A stretch of DNA of 6,524 nt from Veillonella sp. AM51-8BH (GCF_003463825.1 NZ_QSDY01000085.1:1-6524), one strand, 5' to 3'. Positions 1 to 5,640 are shown, counted from the first letter of the stretch. A program made the numbers and translations. Notes: a model not told the origin generated them from the sequence alone.

Positions 1-63
1 AACAATATGATATTTACATCTCCATTTACTATGTGATAAGCTTTTTACGTCATTCATTGACAT
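1..63 (-). CDS. tnpA: IS200/IS605-family transposase TnpA, N-terminal part (cut by window edge)
   Basis: Read on the minus strand from position 63, the frame is open to the window edge and gives 21 residues beginning MSMNDVKSLSHSKW and continuing RCKYHIV. The W-x-C-K-Y-H-[IV]-V block is the first conserved strand of IS200/IS605 Y1 transposases, the HUH-type enzymes that move single-stranded circles of the element. The catalytic HUH and tyrosine motifs lie beyond the edge and cannot be judged. An AGGAGG ribosome site (68-73) stands 4 bases before the chosen ATG. A second in-frame ATG at 55-57, 10 bases away, is an alternative start. The leader before the gene folds so as to hide this site (separate entry). 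Whether the full gene is intact is unknown. Confidence 0.85.
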   Translation of the reverse strand, partial: MSMNDVKSLSHSKWRCKYHIV

Positions 64-64
64 T

Positions 65-126
65 GAACCTCCTATGTTGAAATGTTGTGGTTGCCAGACC
101 AACTTCATTCTATCATTAGGAGGTTC
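65..126 (-). promoter_or_regulatory. tnpA leader hairpin that sequesters the ribosome binding site
   Basis: Bases 65-74 (GAACCTCCTA) and 117-126 (TAGGAGGTTC) are a perfect 10-bp inverted repeat. In the minus-strand transcript the 117-126 arm comes first and pairs with the arm that contains the AGGAGG of tnpA, so the ribosome site is buried. Shorter complementary blocks inside (79-84 with 106-110, and 88-91 with 98-101) would extend it into a long imperfect stem-loop. In the IS200 family a 5' leader stem-loop that blocks transposase translation is an established control. Here the pairing is seen in the sequence and the function is inferred. Confidence 0.75.
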
Positions 127-152
127 TTTCCTTTTCTCTAAGAATTTTTACC

Positions 153-175
153 AACCCCCAGTTTAACTGGGGGTT
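153..175. repeat. Perfect 11-bp inverted repeat, probable IS200 left-end hairpin
   Basis: Arms 153-163 and 165-175 (AACCCCCAGTT / AACTGGGGGTT) are perfectly complementary around a single central base, so the real loop would use the inner A/T pairs. Neither side has a run of T right after the stem, so it is a poor intrinsic terminator. It lies about 90 bases upstream of tnpA. IS200/IS605 ends carry subterminal hairpins bound by TnpA as single-stranded DNA, and this is the best candidate for the left-end one. The exact element boundary cannot be fixed from one copy. Confidence 0.55.
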
Positions 176-202
176 TAGTCATGCCTATTCGGCGTACAAT
201 CA

Positions 203-234
203 TACAAAAGACGGTCCTCGGGACCGTTTTTGTA
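203..234 (+). terminator. Hairpin with T-run, terminator or IS-end hairpin
   Basis: The inner stem ACGGTCC (211-217) pairs with GGACCGT (221-227) around a TCG loop. An outer stem TACAAAA (203-209) pairs with TTTTGTA (228-234), leaving G210 bulged. The stem ends in TTTTTGT on the plus strand and in CTTTTGT on the minus strand, so it could stop transcription both ways. It may be the old terminator of a gene into which the IS inserted, or part of the IS left end that shields tnpA from outside transcription. No gene ending just before it on the plus strand is visible. Confidence 0.55.
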
Positions 235-370
235 TTTAAAAGTCTATAAATACTAGATTACTATACGACTTATAAATAGATTCATTGTATAATATAAAGA
301 ACATACTTTATAAATCAACATAGGCATCAATATTAACCATATACGTTTATATTAATTACCATCGCCTATA
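235..370. other. A/T-rich intergenic stretch between IS end and oxidoreductase promoter
   Basis: No coding frame of convincing quality is present. A TATAAT at 288-293 has only a poor -35 partner (ACGACT, 265-270), so it is at best a weak extra promoter. An 8-bp inverted repeat, ATCAATAT (326-333) with ATATTGAT (368-375), brackets about 34 bases and its right arm overlaps the -35 of the promoter at 371-398. It could be an operator or simply A/T-rich coincidence. Confidence 0.4.
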
Positions 371-398
371 TTGATTTTCTTCAATGTAGTGTTATAAT
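371..398 (+). promoter_or_regulatory. Sigma-A-type promoter of the disulfide oxidoreductase gene
   Basis: TTGATT (371-376) and a perfect TATAAT (393-398) are 16 bases apart, about 50 bases before the start codon at 448. The expected transcription start is near 405, giving a leader of roughly 43 bases. This is the best promoter match in the upstream region. Confidence 0.65.
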
Positions 399-406
399 AG
401 AGTTAA

Positions 407-421
407 TGATAATAACTATTA
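407..421 (+). promoter_or_regulatory. Fur/PerR-like operator overlapping the transcription start
   Basis: The 15-mer TGATAATAACTATTA matches the 7-1-7 Fur-box consensus TGATAATnATTATCA at 12 of the 14 fixed positions, and the related PerR consensus at 11 of 14. It begins 8 bases after the -10 element, where a bound repressor would block initiation. The region is A/T rich, which raises the odds of chance matches, so the regulator and its effect are inferred. Confidence 0.45.
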
Positions 422-447
422 GTAGGTATATATAGAAAGGAATCAAC

Positions 448-1965
448 ATGAAACAATACGATATTATTGTAGTTGGTACAGGTGGTGCAACCATCGTAGC
501 TGACGCTGCGCAAAAAAAAGGCCTTAAAGTGGCCATCATAGAAAAAGGTAAATTTGGTGGCACATGCCTAACTCGCGGTTGTATTCCTACGAAGGTTATG
601 GTTACAGCAGCTAATGCCATTCAAGAGGTGGAAGAGTTCAAAAAAATAGGTGTCAATGTTGGCGATGCAACAATGGATTGGGACACTGTAGCTAAACGTA
701 CATGGCATATGATTGACAAGTCTGCAGGCATCTATGATTACTATAACGCTTATGACAACGTAGATGTATATCGCGGTGCTGCAAGTTTTGTGTCCGATAA
801 AGTTATGAACATCCACCTTAACGATGGCTCTGGTATCGTAGAAATCACAGCTCCAACAATTATTCTAGGTACTGGTGGTTATAGCAACATACCAAATGTA
901 CCTGGTCTAAAAGAGGCAGGCTTCCTTTCTAGTGAAAGTTTATTTGGCGATAAGTTCCCGAAACAACCGTACAAATCGCTTGCAGTACTCGGTGCAGGCC
1001 CTATCGGCGTAGAATTTGGTCACGTATTTGATGCAGCTGGTACTGAAGTTACCATCATTCAACATAATGTGCGCCTTGTACCTAAAGAAGACGAAGAGAT
1101 ATCCGAACATCTTCTTCAAAACTACCGAGCTCGTGGTATTAACGTAATCTTAAACCAAGACACTGTTGAAATCCGCCAAGAAGATGGTCTTAAAGTTGTA
1201 GTCACTAAAGATCGTAGCACTGGTGAAATTACAGAGACTAAGGTAGAAGAAATCCTTGTAGCAGCTGGCATTCGTCCTGCTGTAGAAGAGCTTCACCTCG
1301 AAAATACTGGTATCGAAACATGGCCAAAAGGCTGGATCAAAACTAATGAATTCTTAGAAACATCCGTTGATGGTATCTATGCGTTAGGCGATGTAAATGG
1401 TGAACCAGCATTCCGTCATCGTGCGAACTATGAAGCTGATATTATCGCCCACAACCTATACTTTACTAAAAACGAAGAAGATTTCCGTTGGGCACGCTAT
1501 GATACATTGCCAAAGGTTACCTTCTCCTACCCTGAAATCGGTAGCGTAGGCCTTACTGAAGCAGAAGCAATTAAAGCAGGCTATAATGTAGGTGTTGGTA
1601 AAAATTACTACTCCTCTACGGCTAAAGGTTATGCTATGGGTATTAATCCTGGCGATGTAAATGATGGTTTCGTTAAAATCGTAGTGGACAAAGACACAAA
1701 CCACATTCTCGGTATGCACGTAACAGGTCCTCAAGCATCCATCCTCTTCCAACCTTACGTAAATCTTATGAACAGCGGTGTAACTCCATTGACTGCTATT
1801 AATGAAGAAATCGCATCTGAACGTACTAAACGCTTACGTGAAAAAGGTATTACTCGTGAAATGGATCCTAAATCCGTTATCACTGTAGGTGAAACTATGA
1901 GCCCACATCCATCCTTAATCGAGGTTATTATGTGGACACAAGTATACTACGAAAACCGTTGGTAA
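448..1965 (+). CDS. Class-I pyridine nucleotide-disulfide oxidoreductase (dihydrolipoamide dehydrogenase-like)
   Basis: This is a 505-residue cytoplasmic FAD flavoprotein of the lipoamide dehydrogenase/glutathione reductase/mycothione reductase family, which moves electrons between NAD(P)H and a disulfide substrate. Visible parts are an FAD-binding segment at 4-32 (GTGGAT at 10-15), the redox-active disulfide C40-LTRG-C45 followed by IPTK, the NAD(P) fold with GAGPIG at 182-187, the second FAD motif ALGDV at 312-316, a dimerisation domain from about 354, and the C-terminal catalytic pair H487-P488 with E492. Oddities: the third glycine of GxGxxG is T15, and about 30 extra residues (roughly 452-480) precede the HP motif, making it longer than the usual 460-475. 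The FAD motif and FGGTCL...GCIPTK resemble mycothione reductases more than classical E3, but no dehydrogenase-complex or glycine-cleavage genes are adjacent. Substrate and NADH/NADPH preference are unknown. AGAAAGG (434-440), 7 bases before the ATG, supports the start. Confidence 0.85.
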   Translation: MKQYDIIVVGTGGATIVADAAQKKGLKVAIIEKGKFGGTCLTRGCIPTKVMVTAANAIQEVEEFKKIGVNVGDATMDWDTVAKRTWHMIDKSAGIYDYYNAYDNVDVYRGAASFVSDKVMNIHLNDGSGIVEITAPTIILGTGGYSNIPNVPGLKEAGFLSSESLFGDKFPKQPYKSLAVLGAGPIGVEFGHVFDAAGTEVTIIQHNVRLVPKEDEEISEHLLQNYRARGINVILNQDTVEIRQEDGLKVVVTKDRSTGEITETKVEEILVAAGIRPAVEELHLENTGIETWPKGWIKTNEFLETSVDGIYALGDVNGEPAFRHRANYEADIIAHNLYFTKNEEDFRWARYDTLPKVTFSYPEIGSVGLTEAEAIKAGYNVGVGKNYYSSTAKGYAMGINPGDVNDGFVKIVVDKDTNHILGMHVTGPQASILFQPYVNLMNSGVTPLTAINEEIASERTKRLREKGITREMDPKSVITVGETMSPHPSLIEVIMWTQVYYENRW

Positions 1966-1993
1966 TAATAAATATATAACCATTATATAAATA

Positions 1994-2024
1994 AAAGAGC
2001 TGAAGATTTTATCTTCAGCTCTTT
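1994..2024. terminator. Bidirectional terminator between convergent genes
   Basis: A perfect 14-bp stem, 1994-2007 with 2011-2024 (core GAGCTGAAGAT / ATCTTCAGCTC), has a TTT loop. The flanks are A-rich on the left and T-rich on the right, so it ends in a T-run on either strand. It serves the plus-strand oxidoreductase (stop at 1965) and the minus-strand PepSY gene (stop at 2047). Confidence 0.9.
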
Positions 2025-2046
2025 ATTTATAATCTCGCTAAATAGA

Positions 2047-2703
2047 TTAACGACCCATATCAATGGTGTTATCCCAAATAATATTTGTTTTACGACCGTC
2101 GAAACCTTGATCTGGTTCAGGAGGTAATTTACTAGATTTAGATTGACCTACATAAGCCCCTGTTTCAGCATCTACAGTAACTACAGTCTTTTTACCATCT
2201 TGATGCATTGTCATATAGTATAGAATCTTGCCTTCATGCGCTTCAATTTTCCAGCCTTTTACGACTGCATCAGCACCAAGTTGTTGTTTTGCAACGCGCT
2301 CAGCTTGAGCTGCTTCGATGACTTTATCTTTATTGAAGATTTCACCGATAACTTTCTTAGGTTTGCCACCTTCATCCATATCAGAAGTATTACCAGTGAT
2401 AACGTCGATTTTCATCTTATATTGATGATATTTACTATAACCTACTACTTTGTAACCATAGTTCAAATCATTAGAGTTAAGCTCTACAGAATGAAGTGCT
2501 GCATTAGGAAAACGGTTTTGGAAAATAGTACCAATTTTACTCATAGTCATAACCATGGATTCCCCTGGCGCACGTTGTACAGAAATATCAGTACTTGTTT
2601 CTGGTTTTGTTTTACGTGCATCTGCCACACTAGGTGTAGCAACGGACAATACGCCAACTGCCAATACACCAGTTAATGCCATAGAAATCAACTTTTTATT
2701 CAT
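2047..2703 (-). CDS. Exported protein with two PepSY-like domains
   Basis: A 218-residue secreted or periplasmic protein. It begins with a signal peptide: K3-K4, a hydrophobic core at 5-22, and a likely cut after SVADA at 25-29. About 20 polar residues follow, then two repeats of the PepSY type: residues about 50-105 (helix SKIGTIFQNRFPNA, then strands ending in KIDVITGNT) and about 126-186 (helix KVIEAAQAERVAKQQLG, then strands ending in VTVDAETGAYVG). PepSY domains occur in M4 peptidase propeptides and in stand-alone envelope proteins, where inhibition of proteases has been proposed; no protease gene is visible here. The start is set at the ATG of MNKK because AGGAGG (2711-2716) lies 7 bases before it. 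The longer frame from 2736 would translate through that ribosome site. It shares the strand with the AI-2E-type gene 134 bases upstream, with no clear terminator between, so cotranscription is possible. Confidence 0.75.
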   Translation of the reverse strand: MNKKLISMALTGVLAVGVLSVATPSVADARKTKPETSTDISVQRAPGESMVMTMSKIGTIFQNRFPNAALHSVELNSNDLNYGYKVVGYSKYHQYKMKIDVITGNTSDMDEGGKPKKVIGEIFNKDKVIEAAQAERVAKQQLGADAVVKGWKIEAHEGKILYYMTMHQDGKKTVVTVDAETGAYVGQSKSSKLPPEPDQGFDGRKTNIIWDNTIDMGR

Positions 2704-2710
2704 TACATAT

Positions 2711-2716
2711 CCTCCT
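2711..2716 (-). promoter_or_regulatory. Ribosome binding site fixing the PepSY protein start
   Basis: AGGAGG on the minus strand, 7 bases before the ATG at 2703. It rules out the in-frame upstream ATG at 2736 as the main start, because that codon lies before this site. Confidence 0.85.
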
Positions 2717-2837
2717 ACTATATACAATGCTTTCACCTATGGTAAAAGCCATCCGTATACTAGAATTACTATAATTTCGTGCTATACGCAACAGCACACA
2801 AAACATACATAAATAGATATATTATTTAGACAATATA

Positions 2838-3959
2838 CTATAAACCTTCATTCGATGCAAGTCGATCGTTTACATCAGTCATAAGCAATTTGTAACATGT
2901 TGCCACCAAAGGTACGCCAATCAACATGCCAGTGACCCCCATTAAACTACCACCTACGATAACGGCTGCAAACACCCACAAACCAGGTAAACCAACGGAA
3001 TTACCTACGATTTTAGGATAAATAAAGTTACTTTCAATTTGATGAAGCACTTCTAAGATAATCACATAGATCAGTGCATCCATAGGGCTTACAGTGAGTA
3101 AGATAACTGCACCTATCACGCCACCCACATAAATACCTAACAATGGAACTAATGCAGTAAGGCCGATAACACAGGCAATTGTAGTGGCATATTCAATATT
3201 GAATGCCCATAGTGAAATACCAACCATGATACCCAAAATCAAGGCATCTATGAACTGGCCTACAAAGAAGTTACTGAACGTTTGAACAGCAACACGTGTA
3301 ACATAACTAACACGGTTAACCCACTCATCAGATGCATAGGCTCTTAAAATACGTTTACCTTGCATCATAAGGCGCTCTTTATCGAGCAACATATAAATGG
3401 CGAAAATCAAACCAAGGCCTATATTTAAGGTCCAAGATAAGGCCGTTCCCATCGCATTCACGAGGTATGTACCACCTTTTGTGCCCCACTCGCGCGTATA
3501 CTTTACAACACTTTCACCACTCAAGGTATCCATAAGTGTTTGATTGGATGCCATCGGAATCGTTTCTGTAAGGTGTTGCATCCAAGATTGGAAGTCTGTA
3601 TACAACTGCGGTGAAGAAGCCACGATGATCGACATGGAGTGAATCAATTGTGGAATCGCCATGCGAGCAATAAAATAGACGATAGCACTGATTGTAACAA
3701 AGGATAAAATGAGGCTTAAAGGTCGTCTAATTTTATTTTTCCAACCTGTTTTACTCTTGGGCCACAGCCAGCGTTCATAACGCACCACTAGAATATCTAG
3801 CACAAATGCGATACAAGCACCTACTATAAGCGGAACAAAAGCTGTAACGACAGCATCAATAGCATTAGCAATATCGCTGATACGCAGTGCCATCATAATC
3901 ATAACACCCGCCAATATTATGGCCCCTATGAGCGGTTTATAATACTTAAATCTTTTCAT
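2838..3959 (-). CDS. AI-2E/PerM-family membrane transporter
   Basis: A 373-residue polytopic inner-membrane protein with the layout of the AI-2E (PerM/TqsA/YdiK) family. Hydrophobic segments fall near 9-27, 37-59 and 80-101. A soluble part spans about 105-165. A membrane helix at about 173-191 leads into the family-typical L-D-K-E (191/192-195), and further helices cover about 230-255, 257-289, 293-304 and 325-358. The stretch around 307-328 (IESNFIYPK, then VGNSVGLPG) and the G-G-S-L-M-G-V-T-G-M-L-I-G-V-P block (336-349) are the family hallmark. Members have been linked to autoinducer-2 export, sodium-proton antiport and other solutes, so the substrate here cannot be named. The ATG at 3957-3959 follows a modest GTAGGT site. 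I found no convincing promoter. The gene sits downstream of ompA behind a terminator, so partial read-through is one possible source of transcript. Confidence 0.85.
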   Translation of the reverse strand: MKRFKYYKPLIGAIILAGVMIMMALRISDIANAIDAVVTAFVPLIVGACIAFVLDILVVRYERWLWPKSKTGWKNKIRRPLSLILSFVTISAIVYFIARMAIPQLIHSMSIIVASSPQLYTDFQSWMQHLTETIPMASNQTLMDTLSGESVVKYTREWGTKGGTYLVNAMGTALSWTLNIGLGLIFAIYMLLDKERLMMQGKRILRAYASDEWVNRVSYVTRVAVQTFSNFFVGQFIDALILGIMVGISLWAFNIEYATTIACVIGLTALVPLLGIYVGGVIGAVILLTVSPMDALIYVIILEVLHQIESNFIYPKIVGNSVGLPGLWVFAAVIVGGSLMGVTGMLIGVPLVATCYKLLMTDVNDRLASNEGL

Positions 3960-4056
3960 ATATAACCTACTTTACTATACTCACAACGCATACATTACCA
4001 AAACTTAATGAACATTGTATGACCTACGATTGTATGCAAGCTTAGTATAACACAAA

Positions 4057-4117
4057 AGTCCACCTTATCACATGCTCGGTCCCCCGATGAACACGAGAGC
4101 ATGATAGAAGGTGGACT
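4057..4117 (-). terminator. Terminator of ompA, large two-tier hairpin
   Basis: The basal 10-bp stem AGTCCACCTT (4057-4066) with AAGGTGGACT (4108-4117) is perfect. A second 7-bp stem, CATGCTC (4071-4077) with GAGCATG (4097-4103), sits above a 4x4 internal loop and carries a 19-base apical loop. On the minus strand the stem runs directly into TTTTGTGTT, so it terminates transcription from the gene ending at 4151. The apical loop is unusually long for a plain terminator. Confidence 0.8.
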
Positions 4118-4150
4118 ATATTGTATGTCTAATCTAAATTAGATTGAAGA

Positions 4151-5176
4151 TTAGCGATGAATGTAAACGTCTACACGACGGTTTTCAGCTTTACCTGCTG
4201 CAGTGGAGTTAGTTGCAACTGGTTTAGTGTCGCCATTAGCAATACCGATTAAACGATCAGCAGATACGCCGTTGTTTACTAAGTATTGAGCTACGTATTG
4301 TACGCGGCGTTCAGACAAGCCAACGTTGTATTGAGGAGTTGCGTCAGTATCAGCATTACCCAACAATTTAACTTGGTCTTGAGAGTATTGGTTAGCAGCA
4401 TTTACAGCAGCTGTTAAGTTTGGATATTGGTCTGCACGAGCTACATCTTGGTCGGAATCAAAGTAGATGGATTGTACATAGTAATCCAATTTAGGCGTTT
4501 TGTATACAGGAGCTTCTACTACAGGAGCTGGAGCTGGAGTGTATACAGGTGCTGGCGCTGGAGTTGCTACAGGAGCTACTGTTTTGTGACCACCGAAACG
4601 GTAGGACAAACCAACTACAGGACCTTGGAAGGATACGTTTTCAGTATCAGCATCTTGTGTATTGATATAACGGTAACCAGCGTTGATATCCAAGTCTTCG
4701 TTTACTTTGTAGCCTAAGCCAGCTTCCCAAGTGGTAGTTTTCTTAGTACCTAAACCAGCTTTACCGTAAACTTCTACTTTGGAGCCAAGGTTAGCTTTAC
4801 CAATTACACCTGCTTGTGCAATGTTGTTAGTGCCATCACCATCATTATTATGGATGCGTGCATAACCACCATATACTGCGAAGTTTTTATTCAAGGATTG
4901 AACCAAGTTTACTTCATGCATGTTTGTATCAAGATGTTTGGAATTTAAACCATGGTAACCATATTGAACAGCAGTTTTGTCAGACAAAGCATAAGTCAAA
5001 CTACCATCAAAGTTCCATTTGTGAGCATCTTTAAAACCTTCAGTTTTAGTTTCAACATTTGCTGCACCAAGATCAACTTGGAATTCACCTTTGTTGAATT
5101 GAGTTTGTGGAGTTGCGCCAGCTACGGATACGCCTACAGCAGCAACTGCCAATAAAGCTAATAATTTTTTGTTCAT
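4151..5176 (-). CDS. ompA: OmpA-family outer membrane protein
   Basis: A 341-residue outer membrane protein that should span the outer membrane and grip peptidoglycan. Its signal peptide (1-21) has K3-K4, a hydrophobic core and a cut after VAGA. Residues about 24-194 alternate polar and hydrophobic strands ending in LSYRFGG, as in an 8-stranded beta barrel. A Pro/Ala-rich linker (about 199-228, with PAPAPVY and PAPAPVV) leads to the OmpA C-terminal domain (232-341): IYFDSD at 237-242, D276 and R291 at the spacing of the E. coli diaminopimelate-binding pair D271/R286, LSERR at 287-291 and the closing NRRVDVYI. The start is the ATG of MNKK at 5176, because GGAGGG (5184-5189) lies 7 bases before it; the in-frame ATG at 5191 precedes the ribosome site. 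It has its own promoter and terminator, so it is a single-gene unit. A diderm cell follows from this gene. Confidence 0.93.
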   Translation of the reverse strand: MNKKLLALLAVAAVGVSVAGATPQTQFNKGEFQVDLGAANVETKTEGFKDAHKWNFDGSLTYALSDKTAVQYGYHGLNSKHLDTNMHEVNLVQSLNKNFAVYGGYARIHNNDGDGTNNIAQAGVIGKANLGSKVEVYGKAGLGTKKTTTWEAGLGYKVNEDLDINAGYRYINTQDADTENVSFQGPVVGLSYRFGGHKTVAPVATPAPAPVYTPAPAPVVEAPVYKTPKLDYYVQSIYFDSDQDVARADQYPNLTAAVNAANQYSQDQVKLLGNADTDATPQYNVGLSERRVQYVAQYLVNNGVSADRLIGIANGDTKPVATNSTAAGKAENRRVDVYIHR

Positions 5177-5183
5177 TATAATT

Positions 5184-5189
5184 CCCTCC
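5184..5189 (-). promoter_or_regulatory. Ribosome binding site fixing the OmpA start
   Basis: GGAGGG on the minus strand, 7 bases before the ATG at 5176. It excludes the upstream in-frame ATG at 5191. Confidence 0.85.
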
Positions 5190-5237
5190 AATAACAGCCT
5201 TTAACAATACACAGGCCTTTGGTAATAATATATTTTC

Positions 5238-5266
5238 ATTTTACACAACTTTTCGATAAATTTCAA
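5238..5266 (-). promoter_or_regulatory. Sigma-A-type promoter of ompA
   Basis: On the minus strand TTGAAA (5261-5266) and TAAAAT (5238-5243) are each one base from consensus and exactly 17 bases apart. The predicted transcription start near 5231 gives a leader of about 55 bases before the ATG. This is a strong match, fitting an abundant porin. Confidence 0.75.
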
Positions 5267-5467
5267 TATCTTTTATGAAATTATCATGAGGATTTCGAAA
5301 TTTATCTATACATAGATGTTATAAATTCTAAATTCAGAAATATAACTATCTTTATAATATATGAACATTGAGGTTCTAATTATAGGATAGATGAGTTAAT
5401 CCTTTATCTTTTAAGATATATCTTATACTTATCTTAGCAAATCTTTAAATTCAACTGAATAAAAGAA
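5267..5467. other. A/T-rich non-coding stretch with ATCTT repeats
   Basis: No plausible coding frame is seen on either strand. The notable content is four ATCTT copies starting at 5406, 5420, 5431 and 5441 (14, 11 and 10 bases apart). They overlap two small palindromes: ATCTTTTAAGAT (5406-5417) and AAGATATATCTT (5413-5424). The block lies about 140-180 bases upstream of the ompA promoter and just downstream of the aquaporin-remnant terminator. A binding site for a regulator is possible but unproven. Confidence 0.35.
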
Positions 5468-5491
5468 AACGCCTACGTTTCCGTAGGCGTT
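5468..5491 (-). terminator. Terminator of the truncated aquaporin gene
   Basis: A perfect 10-bp stem, AACGCCTACG (5468-5477) with CGTAGGCGTT (5482-5491), has a GAAA tetraloop in the minus-strand transcript and a T-rich tail (TTCTTTTATT). It lies 10 bases beyond the stop codon of the aquaporin remnant and keeps the form of a working terminator. Confidence 0.85.
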
Positions 5492-5501
5492 ATAGATTCA
5501 A

Positions 5502-5615
5502 TTAGTTTTCTTTTACAGAGAACCATGCACGATGGAATACAGCTGCAATCGCACCACCTACTAAAGGAGCAACGATAAAGAGCCATACACCAATGGATAC
5601 TGCATGATTTTCATC
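5502..5615 (-). pseudogene. C-terminal remnant of an aquaporin/glycerol facilitator (MIP family)
   Basis: On the minus strand, 37 codons ending at TAA (5502-5504) encode DENHAVSIGVWLF, then IVAPLVGGAIAAVFHRAW, then FSVKEN. The W-x-F-x-V-x-P-x-V-G-G pattern followed by a short hydrophobic run, one basic residue and a short polar tail matches the sixth membrane helix and C-terminus of MIP channels such as AqpZ. Going upstream the frame meets a stop at 5628-5630 with no plausible start, and no reading frame of 5616-5710 carries NPA or other MIP features. The first roughly 200 residues are therefore gone and the piece cannot form a channel. Its terminator is still in place. Loss by deletion, or displacement by arrival of the downstream amidotransferase region, is inferred. 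The fragment is short, so the family call rests on this helix only. Confidence 0.72.
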
Positions 5616-5640
5616 ACACAATAAATTCTATAGAATGTGA
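5614..5640. repeat. Palindromic sequence at the aquaporin break point
   Basis: A perfect 12-bp palindrome ATTCTATAGAAT (5625-5636) lies beside an outer inverted pair, TCACA (5614-5618) and TGTGA (5636-5640). It sits exactly where aquaporin similarity ends and about 70 bases before the amidotransferase start. It could be an operator for that gene or a trace of the rearrangement; neither is shown. Confidence 0.4.

Noticed and set aside
381..816. Minus-strand open frames opposite the 5' part of the oxidoreductase gene
   Set aside because: Antisense of conserved FAD and disulfide motifs; no start signals.
2704..2736. Upstream in-frame ATG at 2736 adding 11 residues to the PepSY protein
   Set aside because: The extension translates through the AGGAGG ribosome site, has no ribosome site of its own and would spoil the signal peptide.
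2779..2797. GTGCT/AGCAC hairpin between the PepSY and permease genes as a terminator
   Set aside because: Only 5 bp with a 9-base loop and no following T-run on the minus strand.
2236..2812. Long plus-strand open frames opposite the PepSY gene
   Set aside because: They are the complement of a well-supported gene, lack ribosome sites and read as low-complexity F/I/T/C-rich sequence.
3974..3997. TTGGTA-16-TATAGT on the minus strand as the promoter of the AI-2E-type gene
   Set aside because: It would start transcription inside the ribosome site, too close to the ATG at 3959.
4519..4566. Short GGAGCTG-type DNA repeats inside ompA as a mobile or CRISPR repeat
   Set aside because: They are explained by the Pro/Ala repeat of the linker between barrel and peptidoglycan-binding domain.
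4427..5155. Plus-strand open frames opposite ompA
   Set aside because: Y/S/R/W-rich products from antisense of the Pro/Ala linker and barrel; no ribosome site and no recognisable domain.
5177..5191. Upstream in-frame ATG at 5191 adding 5 residues to OmpA
   Set aside because: It lies before the GGAGGG site that serves the MNKK start.
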